DNA from: an uncultured Lachnospiraceae bacterium
GTDB lineage: Bacteria; Bacillota; Clostridia; Lachnospirales; Lachnospiraceae
Assembly: GCA_946557105.1 (NCBI GenBank)
Contig: CAMNSZ010000008.1
Location: 52,083 to 116,082, forward strand
Reading direction: 5' to 3'
DNA: 64,000 nucleotides
Shown here piece after piece: positions 48,338 to 57,224 of this stretch (the stretch's first letter is position 1; each line of letters opens with the position of its first letter). A model generated the notes under the pieces. The model was not told where the DNA came from, ran no database searches, and saw only the letters and a list, made by a program, of their open reading frames with translations. The position numbers were made by a program, and so were the translations under genes.

Positions 48338-48375
48338 GGTTCCGGCGGCAACAGCATGCCGGAACCTATTTTATT
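48338..48375 (+). terminator. Terminator after the SpoIIQ-like gene
   Basis: GGTTCCGGC (48338-48346) pairs with GCCGGAACC (48358-48366), followed by TATTTTATTT. Confidence 0.88.
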
Positions 48376-48486
48376 TACATTGCTTTTATATTATATAAAA
48401 GCCTTCGTGTATAAGGTAAAATAAAGCAAGTATATTTTTGTATATTGTAGGGATGCCCGCTGGTTCGGGCAGAGCGAGGAGTCAGG

Positions 48487-49734
48487 TTGAATAAAAATGC
48501 GTATTCAACTATTGCTTTAAATGCGCGCCGCAGCGCGCAGATGGGTGTAAAAATGTATATTACGGGCGGAAAGATTCTCACTATGGTAGGAGAAGTAATA
48601 GAGGATGGTGTGTTGTACATTAAAGATGGAAAAATAGCGGCAGTGGGCGCTCCGGATGAGGTGGAGATTCGTCCAAAGCCCGGTGAAAGAGTTATTTCCA
48701 TAGAAAACGGTATTATTATGCCGGGCATTATCGAGGCTCATTGTCATATGGGCATCACCGAGGAGAAGAAGGGAATGGAAGGAGACGACTGTAACGAAAC
48801 CGTTAACCCCATTACGCCTTATTTGCGTGCTATAGACGCCATAAATACCATGGATGCGGCGTTTGATGATGCGGTCAGGGCGGGCGTTACCGCCGCCATG
48901 ATTGGTCCGGGAAGCTCTAACGTGGTGGGAGGGCAATTTGCGCTTCTCAAGACTAAGGGAAGGAGAGTGGATGATTTGATCGTCAAAGCGCCGGCGGCCA
49001 TGAAGGTTGCTTTTGGTGAAAATCCTAAGGTAAACTATTCCGGACAGGAAAAAAGTCCTTCCACCAGAATGGCGATTGCCGCGATGCTGCGACAGGAGCT
49101 TTCGGAGGCAGGGGAATATCTCAGGAGAAAAGAGACGGCAGAACGCGACGGTTCGGATTTTCAGGAGGATTTTACAAAGGAATGCTGGCTTCCGGTGCTT
49201 CGGGGGGAAATCCCGTTAAAGGCGCATGTGCATAGGGTGGATGATATTTTTACCGCCGTGCGTATTGCGGAGGAATTTCATCTACGGATTACGCTGGATC
49301 ATTGCTCGGAGGGGCATTTAATTGCGGAGGAATTGGCTAAGACGGGCTTCCCTGCAATTGTAGGTCCGGATTTGGCAAGCAGAAGTAAAATAGAGGTACA
49401 AAATATGGCGTTTAAAACGGCGGGGATTCTCAATAAAGCGGGAGTGATGACGGCAATTACCACGGATCATCCCGTATCGCTTATACAGTCGCTTCCGCTC
49501 TGTGTAGGTCTGGCGGTCAAGGCAGGTCTTGATTTACAGGAAGGATATAAAGCAATGACAATTTATCCGGCGACAATCTGTGAGGTGGCCGACAGGATGG
49601 GGAGTCTTGAGGTGGGAAAGGATGCGGATATTGCTATTTTTAACGGTAATCCCATGGAGGTTTTTACGCGGACGCTCTATACAATTATAGACGGAAGAAT
49701 TGTATATGATTATGAAAATGGCATTGCTTTATAA
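48487..49734 (+). CDS. Metal-dependent amidohydrolase
   Basis: About 415 residues of the imidazolonepropionase/DHOase-type superfamily. Metal-site motifs: MPGIIEAHCHMG, KAHVHRVDD, TLDHCSEGHLI and ITTDHPV; the C-terminal beta-sandwich ends with GSLEVGKDADIAIFNGNP. The substrate is unknown. TTG 48487 has GAGGAG five bases upstream; the conserved part begins at MYITGGKILTM, so an ATG at 48541 or 48553 is possible. Confidence 0.85.
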   Translation: MNKNAYSTIALNARRSAQMGVKMYITGGKILTMVGEVIEDGVLYIKDGKIAAVGAPDEVEIRPKPGERVISIENGIIMPGIIEAHCHMGITEEKKGMEGDDCNETVNPITPYLRAIDAINTMDAAFDDAVRAGVTAAMIGPGSSNVVGGQFALLKTKGRRVDDLIVKAPAAMKVAFGENPKVNYSGQEKSPSTRMAIAAMLRQELSEAGEYLRRKETAERDGSDFQEDFTKECWLPVLRGEIPLKAHVHRVDDIFTAVRIAEEFHLRITLDHCSEGHLIAEELAKTGFPAIVGPDLASRSKIEVQNMAFKTAGILNKAGVMTAITTDHPVSLIQSLPLCVGLAVKAGLDLQEGYKAMTIYPATICEVADRMGSLEVGKDADIAIFNGNPMEVFTRTLYTIIDGRIVYDYENGIAL

Positions 49735-49815
49735 GGAATTCGTGTTAAAATAGTTTCAGGGTTGTGAATGTAATTGTAAAGCCGTGGGCTGACAGAATTT
49801 ATTTGGAGAAACGAT

Positions 49816-51081
49816 TTGAAGAGAGGAAAAGGTACAAAAGGATTCATACTGCTTATTATCGCAATGCTTGCAGGAGCGGCTGGCGGCTGCGGGGAAAATG
49901 CAGATGCCAAAGGATATAAGGATGTGGCGGTAGCGGGCATGGAGGATACGCCCATTTTGGATTATGTGGTTCCGCAGCTTCTGCCAAATATTTTGATAAA
50001 TAAACAAGGGTATCCCGCCGAGGGTGAGAAAAGGGCAGCGTTAAAGGGTACCAGACTACCCAAGCAATTTTCATTGGTCGAGGCGGACAGCGGTGATATT
50101 GTATATACCGGTGAAATTCAAGAGATTGACTATAACGAGGAGCTGAAGCTGTATGTAGGTTATGCGGATTTCAGCGACTATTGTGAGGAAGGCAGCTATT
50201 ATTTAGAGTCGGATTATATCGGAAGATCCTATATTGTTAATATAGAGAGTAAAATATACCAAAGGCTTTTTGAGGAATTATATCATAAGCTGATGAATCA
50301 ATGTAAAGAACGGTCAATCGGTCTTTCGGAGATGGTGGCTATGCTCACCGCCTACGAATGGTATCCCGAGATTTTTCCGGATGAAAATCGGGACGAGGTG
50401 CCGGATATACTGTCAGAGTACTTGGATTGGATGGAGGATAGGGAGCAGGAGACGGACGAGGAGCCTGATATGCTGTATGTGGCTCTTTTGGCCAAATTCA
50501 GTTACTTATATCAAAAATTTGACAGGCAGTACGCAACGGATTGCCTGCGGCACGCCTCCGCTATGTTCGAGCAGGCGCAAAAGGATATGACGGAGGATGC
50601 CCAGAGCTTTTATGCGTTGACGGAGCTTTATCGTGCCACGGGATATTACACCTATCGCAACCAAATTTCAGATTATAAATCATATTTTGAAAATAACAGC
50701 AGCTATTTAGAGGAGCCGGAATATCTTTACGGAGCCATGACATATATGGTTACAAGACAGAAGGTTGATATGGAGCTCTGTGACATTTTTATGAGCAATA
50801 TCATGGACAGAGGAGAAGAGATTGCAACATGTCACAATGATACGATTCATCCGTTAACGGCAAAGAACAATGGCTGCGATGATTTGCTGAAAAGGTCGGT
50901 TTGGCTTTCTTGCGCAAATTATGTTTTGAGTAGTTATCAATATGACCGCGTCATGGAGGAGTTTGTCCATTATTTAATGGGAACCAATTTAAAGTCAGTC
51001 TGTTTTTATCCGGAGGAAGGCTCCATGGCGGGATATCTTTCTTTGTTTACACGGCTGGCGGTAGTTTACGAGGAGTCATAA
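49816..51081 (+). CDS. Lipoprotein resembling a degenerate GH9 enzyme
   Basis: 421 residues starting at TTG 49816 with GGAG eight bases upstream. The signal is lipoprotein-like (IIAMLAGAAGGCGENA, Cys about residue 25). Residues about 55-155 match the N-terminal Ig-like domain of GH9 cellulases (ILINKQGYPAEGEKRAAL, FSLVEADSGDIVYTG, then GRSYIVNI). The rest is an alpha-helical barrel-like domain in which EVPDILSEYLDWM recalls the GH9 PDILDE motif, but the catalytic DAGD and the C-terminal Glu region are absent. It is probably a surface binding or scaffolding protein. It precedes ddl and murF. Confidence 0.65.
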   Translation: MKRGKGTKGFILLIIAMLAGAAGGCGENADAKGYKDVAVAGMEDTPILDYVVPQLLPNILINKQGYPAEGEKRAALKGTRLPKQFSLVEADSGDIVYTGEIQEIDYNEELKLYVGYADFSDYCEEGSYYLESDYIGRSYIVNIESKIYQRLFEELYHKLMNQCKERSIGLSEMVAMLTAYEWYPEIFPDENRDEVPDILSEYLDWMEDREQETDEEPDMLYVALLAKFSYLYQKFDRQYATDCLRHASAMFEQAQKDMTEDAQSFYALTELYRATGYYTYRNQISDYKSYFENNSSYLEEPEYLYGAMTYMVTRQKVDMELCDIFMSNIMDRGEEIATCHNDTIHPLTAKNNGCDDLLKRSVWLSCANYVLSSYQYDRVMEEFVHYLMGTNLKSVCFYPEEGSMAGYLSLFTRLAVVYEES

Positions 51082-51155
51082 AAGAGGCTATATTTGCATA
51101 TGCGTGAGTATGCAGTTTATCAGAGTGCCGGATAGGCGGCGGAATGAGAGGAAGT

Positions 51156-52190
51156 ATGAAGGTAGTAGTTTTGGCAGGAGGAACCAGTTCGGAAAGAGAC
51201 GTATCTTTAGTCTCCGGTAGTATGATTTACAAAGCATTAAAGAAAAAAGGACATCAGGCGATACTTTTGGATGTTTATTTGGGCTATCAGGGCAGTTTGG
51301 AGCAAATTTTCGAGAGAGAAGAGGACTGGGCGTCACATATAGGCGCCGTTGCCGAGGAAAATCCTGATTTGGAGGAGATAAAGGCGTTGCGGAAGGAGCA
51401 ATGCAAGGGATTTTTCGGACCTAATGTTTTGGAGCTCTGTCAGAGTGCGGATGCGGTTTTTATGGCGCTGCACGGAGCCAATGGAGAGGACGGAAAGATT
51501 CAGGCATGCTTTGAGCTGTTGGGGATTCTTTATACGGGAACGGATTTTGTAAGCTCGGCAATGGCGATGGATAAGGGAATTACCAAGGATATCTTTAAGG
51601 CATATAATATTCCTACCCCAAAGGGAATCCGCTTGAAAAAAGGAGAGCAGGAGACAGAGAAGGTTCCGTATCCCTGCATTGTAAAGGCGGCATGCGGCGG
51701 TTCCAGCGTGGGCGTCTGTATTGCAAAAAATGATGAAGAATATTTGAATGCAAAAAAGGTGGCGTTTTCCTATGACAATGAAGCAGTGATCGAGCAGTAC
51801 ATACAAGGAAGGGAGTTTTCCGTGGGCGTGATGGATGGAAAAGCGCTTCCGGTCATAGAAATTGCACCCAAAGCAGGATTTTACGATTATAAGAACAAAT
51901 ATCAGGCCGGCAGTACGGTGGAGACATGTCCGGCTAAGCTTTCGGAGGAAAAGACAAGACAGCTTCAGCAGATTGCAGAGCAGGTTTTTGCGGCGCTTCG
52001 GATGAAAAATTACGCCAGAGTGGATTTTATGATGAGCCAATCGGGCGAGGTTTTTTGTCTGGAGGCAAACTCGCTTCCGGGTATGACGCCGACTTCCCTT
52101 CTGCCTCAGGAGGCAAAAGCAGTAGGTATGGATTTTGAAGAGCTTTGTGAACAAATCCTGCAATATGCGGTTCGCCCGCAGCCGAAATAG
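51156..52190 (+). CDS. ddl: D-alanine--D-alanine ligase
   Basis: 344 residues. ATP-grasp enzyme making D-Ala-D-Ala for peptidoglycan. Motifs: LAGGTSSERDVSLVSG, ALHGANGEDGKIQ, VKAACGGSSVGV, AGFYDYKNKYQAGST and CLEANSLPGMTPTSLLPQEA. The FYDYKNKY form fits D-Ala, not D-lactate, specificity. The start is ATG 51156; the in-frame ATG 51144 overlaps the ribosome site GAGAGGAAG. murF follows. Confidence 0.95.
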   Translation: MKVVVLAGGTSSERDVSLVSGSMIYKALKKKGHQAILLDVYLGYQGSLEQIFEREEDWASHIGAVAEENPDLEEIKALRKEQCKGFFGPNVLELCQSADAVFMALHGANGEDGKIQACFELLGILYTGTDFVSSAMAMDKGITKDIFKAYNIPTPKGIRLKKGEQETEKVPYPCIVKAACGGSSVGVCIAKNDEEYLNAKKVAFSYDNEAVIEQYIQGREFSVGVMDGKALPVIEIAPKAGFYDYKNKYQAGSTVETCPAKLSEEKTRQLQQIAEQVFAALRMKNYARVDFMMSQSGEVFCLEANSLPGMTPTSLLPQEAKAVGMDFEELCEQILQYAVRPQPK

Positions 52191-52258
52191 ACTTATTGCG
52201 GCGAGATACTGGGCTTCGTAAAGCAAGAGCTATAAAGAAATGATTCGGGGTAAGAGGA

Positions 52259-53716
52259 ATGCTTGATTTAACCATAGCAGAGATAGAACGTGCCTGCGGA
52301 GGCAGGCTTATATTGAACGGGAAAAACGGCTCGGACAGAGTTGACAGCGTAGTTTTGGATTCCAGAAGGGTGACCGTAGACGGTGTGTTTGTGGCAACTG
52401 TGGGAGAGCGAGTGGACGGACACGGGTTTATTTCCGAGGTTTTTGCAAAAGGTGCAAGCCTTGTAATAACGGAAAAAACTCCCGAGCGGGTGCAGCAGGA
52501 TACAGGGGTATTAGCCGGTTCATGGGGCAGTTATATTCTGGTGGGCGATTCCTTTCAGGCGCTTAAGGATATAGCGGAATATTACCGTTCCAAATTGACC
52601 ATACCTATAGTAGGTATTACAGGCAGCGTAGGGAAAACAAGTACCAAAGAGTTTATTGCGGGAGTGCTCGCCGAGAAATACAATGTTCTGAAAACAGAGG
52701 GAAATTATAACAATGAAGTAGGGGTGCCGCTTACCCTGCTGCGGATTCGCAAGGAGCATCAGGCGGCAGTGGTGGAAATGGGTATCAGCGAATTCGGGGA
52801 AATGCACAGACTCAGCAAAATGGTGAGACCGAACATTTGTGTTATTACCAATATAGGACAGTGTCATTTGGAAAATCTTAAGAGCCGTGACGGCATATTA
52901 AAGGCAAAAACGGAAATTTTTGACTTTATGTCCGAGGGCGGCGAGGTGTGCCTGAACGGTGAAGACGATAAGCTGTCCACAATAAATGAAGTACACGGAA
53001 AAAAGCCTCACTTTTTTGGAACGGGAGGGAATCCTTCAGAGGAGGTTTATGCCACTGATATTGTGAGCAAGGGATTGTGGGGCAGCGAGGCATTGCTGCA
53101 TATGAGAAATGCTCATGGCGACGGTAAATTAACGACAGATATGGAAATAAAGGTGCCGCTTCCCGGTATCCATATGGTGATTAACAGTGCGGCAGCGGCC
53201 TGCGTGGCAAGACTGCTTAACCTGAATGAGGAACAGATTGCAGAGGGTATCAAAAAGGTGCGTGCCATAGGCGGGAGAAATAATCTGATCCGGCTGAATG
53301 ACTATACGCTGATAGATGATTGTTATAATGCAAATCCTGTGTCCATGAAGGCAGCGTTGGATTTACTTGCAATGGCAGATACGTCAAGAGTAGCGATTCT
53401 CGGAGATATGTTTGAGCTGGGAGAAGATTCCGATTCTATGCATGCGCAGATAGGCGCTTATGCGGCAAGGTCGGGGGTGGAGCATATTATTTGTGTGGGC
53501 GAAAGCTCCCTTCACATGAGCAGAGAGGCAAAAAAAGAAGCTGTTTCAGGGCAACAGGTTACTTACTTTGCCACACGGCAGGAGTTATTGTCTAAGCTGT
53601 CTGAAGGCAGAGAGAGCTTGATTCCGAAGGGGAGCACAGTCCTTTTAAAGGCTTCCCACGGAATGCGTTTTACGGAGGTCTTGGAGCTCCTTAAAAATAT
53701 TCCTTCTTGTTCTTGA
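52259..53716 (+). CDS. murF: UDP-MurNAc-tripeptide--D-Ala-D-Ala ligase
   Basis: 485 residues. Adds the Ddl product to the UDP-MurNAc-tripeptide. N-terminal uridine domain (ERACGGRLILNG), P-loop IVGITGSVGKTSTKEFIAGV, TEGNYNNEVGVPLTLL, INSAAAACVARLLN and DDCYNANPVSMKAALDLL. The 3' end overlaps the convergent plsC by 26 bases. Confidence 0.96.
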   Translation: MLDLTIAEIERACGGRLILNGKNGSDRVDSVVLDSRRVTVDGVFVATVGERVDGHGFISEVFAKGASLVITEKTPERVQQDTGVLAGSWGSYILVGDSFQALKDIAEYYRSKLTIPIVGITGSVGKTSTKEFIAGVLAEKYNVLKTEGNYNNEVGVPLTLLRIRKEHQAAVVEMGISEFGEMHRLSKMVRPNICVITNIGQCHLENLKSRDGILKAKTEIFDFMSEGGEVCLNGEDDKLSTINEVHGKKPHFFGTGGNPSEEVYATDIVSKGLWGSEALLHMRNAHGDGKLTTDMEIKVPLPGIHMVINSAAAACVARLLNLNEEQIAEGIKKVRAIGGRNNLIRLNDYTLIDDCYNANPVSMKAALDLLAMADTSRVAILGDMFELGEDSDSMHAQIGAYAARSGVEHIICVGESSLHMSREAKKEAVSGQQVTYFATRQELLSKLSEGRESLIPKGSTVLLKASHGMRFTEVLELLKNIPSCS

Positions 53717-54428
53717 AATAAGTATCTGAAATAATACCGCTGACATAGGTACCGAGACTTTTTTTAGTCTCTTTGTCCAAATCCTTTAGATAAATGGGTT
53801 TGCCGTACTCTATGACTACGGTATTTTTTTTGATACGGGGGAATTGATCCTCAAAAACGGCGGCGGAGTTTACGATAGTCATGGGTATTATGGGTACGTT
53901 GCCCTTTTCGGCAATTTTAAAGCTTCCCTCGTGGAAGGGAAGAAAGGTATCGGCAACCTTGTTGCGGGTGCCCTCGGGGAAAATGCAGATAGAGATACCG
54001 CTTTTTACTTTTTCCACACCGGAAAGGATGGTTTTTAAGCCTTCTTTTATATTATCCCGGTCAAGGAACAGGCAATGCAGATTTTTCATCCAGTTTACAA
54101 GCAGGGGATAGCGCAGCATTTCTTTTTTTGCCACATAGCCTGTAGGTCGAGGAACGCGCACATAAGTCAGTACAATGTCAAAATAGCTGCGATGGTTACC
54201 CACATAGAGAACGGCACTGTCTGTAGGTATATTTTCCTCTCCCAGCGCAATGACCTTTGTGCCGGCAAGGCGGATAACCTGACGGAAGGCCCAGTTTACA
54301 ATGGCGAGGGAGCTTCTGCTTTTTAAATCTTGATTAAACCTGCCGATGATCCATTCCGCAATCAGAAGGGGAATGGAGAATACCAAAAATGAAATTACCA
54401 TAATAACAACCAGAATAAAACGTATCAT
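53691..54428 (-). CDS. plsC: 1-acyl-sn-glycerol-3-phosphate acyltransferase
   Basis: About 245 residues. Makes phosphatidate from lysophosphatidate. N-terminal membrane helix (FILVVIMVISFLVFSIPLL), catalytic HX4D in VGNHRSYFDIVL, and ICIFPEGTRNK with the later IIPMTIVNS strand. I prefer the ATG at 54428, which has AGAGG upstream, over the one at 54455. It runs convergently into murF. Confidence 0.93.
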   Translation of the reverse strand: MIRFILVVIMVISFLVFSIPLLIAEWIIGRFNQDLKSRSSLAIVNWAFRQVIRLAGTKVIALGEENIPTDSAVLYVGNHRSYFDIVLTYVRVPRPTGYVAKKEMLRYPLLVNWMKNLHCLFLDRDNIKEGLKTILSGVEKVKSGISICIFPEGTRNKVADTFLPFHEGSFKIAEKGNVPIIPMTIVNSAAVFEDQFPRIKKNTVVIEYGKPIYLKDLDKETKKSLGTYVSGIISDTYFKNKKEYF

Positions 54429-54591
54429 AAATAACCTCTTTTCTACATTATGCATGTCGCCGCATAGGTAGCCTACGCCGTTTTACTGAGAGTGAACGGC
54501 ATAATACGAATTAATTTAACATTATCTGAGTATAGCATAATTTGTAATATATGTACATAGAATGAAGCAAACAAATAAGCGGAAAAATAAT

Positions 54592-54999
54592 ATGAAAAGG
54601 TTTATTTCAATTTTGTGTGCGATACTTATGATGTCATTCTTGGGCGGTTGCTCCATGCTAAGTGAAGAAAATGTAAAATTGAGAGATTTGGATTTCACCG
54701 TGCTAAGCGACGAGAAAATACCGGAGGAGTTGAAGTCCATTATTGAAGAGAAAAAGGCGCAGCCCTTTAAACTGACCTACAGCGACAATGAATATCTTTA
54801 CATATGTATAGGTTATGGGGAGCAGCCTACGGGGGGATACAGCATAGCCGTAAATGAGTTATATTTAACTGACAGCGCTATTCATGTGAATACGCAGCTT
54901 CTTGGACCGGACAGTGACCAAAAAAGCAACAAGGTGCCGTCTTATCCATTTATTGTAATAAAAACGGAATTTTTAGATCAGACTGTAATATTTGACTAA
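54592..54999 (+). CDS. Lipoprotein with PrcB C-terminal-like domain
   Basis: 135 residues from ATG 54592 (or 145 from ATG 54562; neither has a good ribosome site). The signal MKRFISILCAILMMSFLGGC has a lipobox LGGC. The mature part holds YICIGYGEQPTGGYSIAVNE and YPFIVIKTE, the pattern of PrcB C-terminal domains, which bind proteases in spirochaetes. The partner is unknown here. Confidence 0.75.
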   Translation: MKRFISILCAILMMSFLGGCSMLSEENVKLRDLDFTVLSDEKIPEELKSIIEEKKAQPFKLTYSDNEYLYICIGYGEQPTGGYSIAVNELYLTDSAIHVNTQLLGPDSDQKSNKVPSYPFIVIKTEFLDQTVIFD

Positions 55000-55051
55000 T
55001 ATATACTTAAGAATAAGCCCGAGAGCTTTAGTTTTACGGTGACAGAGAATT

Positions 55052-55162
55052 ACTGCCAAACTTACCTAATAATAAATCGGGGGAGAAATTTTGATATGGT
55101 TTCCCCCGTAATTTTGGCAGTCTCGATAATGCCGTTGCTGACTGTGCAATGTCAACAACGGC
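55052..55162. repeat. Nested inverted repeats in a gene-free gap
   Basis: Outer arms ACTGCCAAA (55052-55060) and TTTGGCAGT (55113-55121) enclose an inner stem of CGGGGGA with TTTCCCCCG (55078-55108). A second hairpin GCCGTTG/CAACGGC follows at 55131-55162. It lies between convergent genes, so it may be a double terminator, but the T-runs are weak; an RNA element or small mobile repeat is also possible. Confidence 0.55.
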
Positions 55163-55211
55163 TTCTTCACGTAATAGGGGAAAAAATTGCCATAAATAAA
55201 AGGCGTATTTT

Positions 55212-55793
55212 TTAGGAATAATTTCCTTTCAGACACCTCTCTATCTTTTTAGCGGTCTGCTTTGGCAGTTCTTTTTTATTCTTTGCGTTTGTGCAAACAA
55301 CTTTTCCTATCCGTTTCATGCCCGCCGTTTTAAAAAATGCGTCCATATTGCGGATTGCCCCTCTGCTCTGCCCAAATATCCATGAAAAAGGGGCGGGAGT
55401 GTTACAGGAAGTTAAAAGGATATATTGCTTTCCACGCAAACGAGGCTTGGGAAATGTGTTCGTTTCTTCTATAGCAGTTCCCAATAATCGGTCGAATAGA
55501 TTTTTGACGGCAGCAGGCACATTTGCCCAATAGACAGGGGCGGCGAGAATGACAAGCTGACACTTTTGCAATAAATTCACGATTTCCCGTATGTCGTCTT
55601 TTTGAACACACATCTGCGTACTCATACAAGCCTGGCATCCTGTGCAGAAAGAAAGGTTCTTTTCATACAGATTGATTTTTGTTACGGCATAACCCGCCTG
55701 TTCGGCCTTGCGGATTGCCGAATCCAACATGGCGGCTGTCGTTTTGTTTGCATGAGGACTGCCTAAAATGGCAAGCGCATTTTTTTCGTTCAT
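55212..55793 (-). CDS. Flavodoxin-like NAD(P)H oxidoreductase
   Basis: 193 residues of the NADPH-dependent FMN reductase/flavodoxin fold. FMN-binding ALAILGSPHANKTTAAML, the cysteine pair in SFCTGCQACMSTQ, and LAAPVYWANVPAAVKNLFDR. Such proteins reduce flavins, quinones or xenobiotics. It starts two bases after tetR ends, so both are in one autoregulated operon and the enzyme is likely the regulator's stress response output. Confidence 0.85.
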   Translation of the reverse strand: MNEKNALAILGSPHANKTTAAMLDSAIRKAEQAGYAVTKINLYEKNLSFCTGCQACMSTQMCVQKDDIREIVNLLQKCQLVILAAPVYWANVPAAVKNLFDRLLGTAIEETNTFPKPRLRGKQYILLTSCNTPAPFSWIFGQSRGAIRNMDAFFKTAGMKRIGKVVCTNAKNKKELPKQTAKKIERCLKGNYS

Positions 55794-55795
55794 AA

Positions 55796-56434
55796 TTATC
55801 CCTCCTTATCTGCAATCGAATGGTATAACATAGAGAATCCGTATTCCAAAAATTGTTTTTTGGATAATCTCATTGAAATTTTAATATATTCTTCTTTGTT
55901 TGCGGCAAGCTGAATGATTCCGGAAAGCATACCCCAAAAGTTAAATATGGTAGGCATAATTTCCAAATCATCTCGTAAATCACCTTTTTCCATGCCTGAT
56001 ATTAAGAAGTCTTTCATTTTTTTATTTATTTCTTCTCCGATTTGGTAGGCTTTCTTTTCTTCCGGCAGATAATCATGGCTTTCAAAATTAATGTTGATTT
56101 TATCCAGCACTATTTTGAAATAAAAAGGAAATTCTTCTTGATACCGTACCAGCCCGCGGCAGATGAAAGCATATTGTGCCTTTGTAGTTTTCTGCTGTAC
56201 CAGTGCAGAAGATAAATAATCGTAAAGTTTTTTCATGCTTTCCAATGCTAAAATACCGACTATCTCTTCTTTATTTTTAAAATACACATATAATGTTGCT
56301 TTGCTGTATCCGGCGGCTTTGGCTATATCGTCCATAGAAGTTGCGGCAATTCCCTTTTCCATAAACAATACGGACGCTGCAGACGTTATGTTTTCCCGGT
56401 GTACGCTTATAGGCTCTTTTTTTCTTCGTGCCAT
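55796..56434 (-). CDS. TetR-family repressor
   Basis: 212 residues. The HTH is ITSAASVLFMEKGIAATSMD, DIAKAAGYSKATLYVYFKNKEE. The ligand domain is variable. It should repress its own operon through the 25-base palindrome that overlaps the -10 box upstream. GGGAG precedes the start. Confidence 0.92.
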   Translation of the reverse strand: MARRKKEPISVHRENITSAASVLFMEKGIAATSMDDIAKAAGYSKATLYVYFKNKEEIVGILALESMKKLYDYLSSALVQQKTTKAQYAFICRGLVRYQEEFPFYFKIVLDKININFESHDYLPEEKKAYQIGEEINKKMKDFLISGMEKGDLRDDLEIMPTIFNFWGMLSGIIQLAANKEEYIKISMRLSKKQFLEYGFSMLYHSIADKEG

Positions 56435-56449
56435 GTATTTCTCCCTGCG

Positions 56450-56498
56450 ATAATTAAACTTATGGTTTAATTATATAAAGAGTATTTCTGCTTGTCAA
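56450..56498 (-). promoter_or_regulatory. Consensus promoter and TetR-type operator
   Basis: Minus strand TTGACA (56493-56498), a 17-base spacer, TATAAT (56470-56475): a perfect consensus. A perfect 10-base inverted repeat ATAATTAAAC/GTTTAATTAT with a 5-base centre (56450-56474) overlaps the -10 and start site. Such a strong promoter needs a repressor, which the first gene supplies. Confidence 0.9.
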
Positions 56499-56530
56499 CG
56501 GCGTTTTTGAAAGCATTCCGCAGCAGGGAA

Positions 56531-56563
56531 TAAATGTAATATAAATGTAATATAAATGGAATA
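56531..56563. repeat. Three tandem 11-base repeats
   Basis: TAAATGTAATA occurs at 56531-56541 and 56542-56552, with TAAATGGAATA at 56553-56563. It lies at the border between chromosomal genes and the mobile-element remnants, so it may be element-related or part of an attachment region, but it has no proven role. Confidence 0.6.
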
Positions 56564-56684
56564 AGGAAATTTTTTGAAGGTCTCTGTCAAAGCTTTGTAA
56601 AAACCTCTTTGTGTGGTATGAAAGCATGGCCCATGCGCCGGAAAAAGCGAATGGTGCCCAAATCCCACGCGGGGATATAAGGGG

Positions 56685-57224
56685 CTATAAAAAGCAGTAA
56701 AGAGATATATCCGTTAAAGCTCTAAATCGCTGCTTTTTTCTTTGCCTTGCCTTTTGTTTTTTTGGCTCGGCTTTCTCTGTTTTCGGCGGCTCGGTTTTCC
56801 CTACTGCGTCATGGTATGCGTCAAGGACTTCTTTCTTCCGTTCAAGCTGCACATCCACATAACGCGCTGTGACGGCTTCAAAGTTCATGGATAGCCCAAG
56901 CGAAACGCCGATACCCGCAAGCGTATGTCCCAAGACTTCGCTCACTGTGTAGAAGTCTCCCGTCAGTTGGTGCATATTCGTAGCCGCCGTATGCAGTAAG
57001 TCATGGAAACGGATATGCGGCATTTCCAAATCTTCAAGCAGCTTTCCAAACTGTGAAGATACCCATGCCGCAGAGATAGGCGCGCCGTCCGGCTTTGCAA
57101 CAACAAGGTCATTGTCATAGTAAGGCTTTCCGTTCTTTGCCGCCTGTTCTTTCTGTGCCTCCTGCATGGCAAGCTCTGTAATAGGCAGCTTTCGCCCGTT
57201 GGATTTCAACGTCTGCCATGTCAA
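56685..57224 (-). pseudogene. Tyrosine integrase, C-terminal remnant
   Basis: The C-terminal half of an ICE integrase: KSNGRKLPITELAMQEAQ, DLVVAKPDGAPISAAWVSSQ, HIRFHDLLHTAATNMHQ, VSEVLGHTLAG and the Tyr nucleophile in ARYVDVQ. It is dead: the N-terminal half is gone, the second catalytic Arg of HDLRHT is Leu (HDLLHT), and the last residues run past the expected KKAAI end, consistent with a slip in the A7 run before it. Its 5' part is joined to a sigma-factor gene. Confidence 0.85.

Noticed and set aside
51333..52226. Minus-strand frame of 297 codons opposite ddl
   Set aside because: Shadow of ddl with low-complexity Leu/Arg/Cys composition and no start signal.
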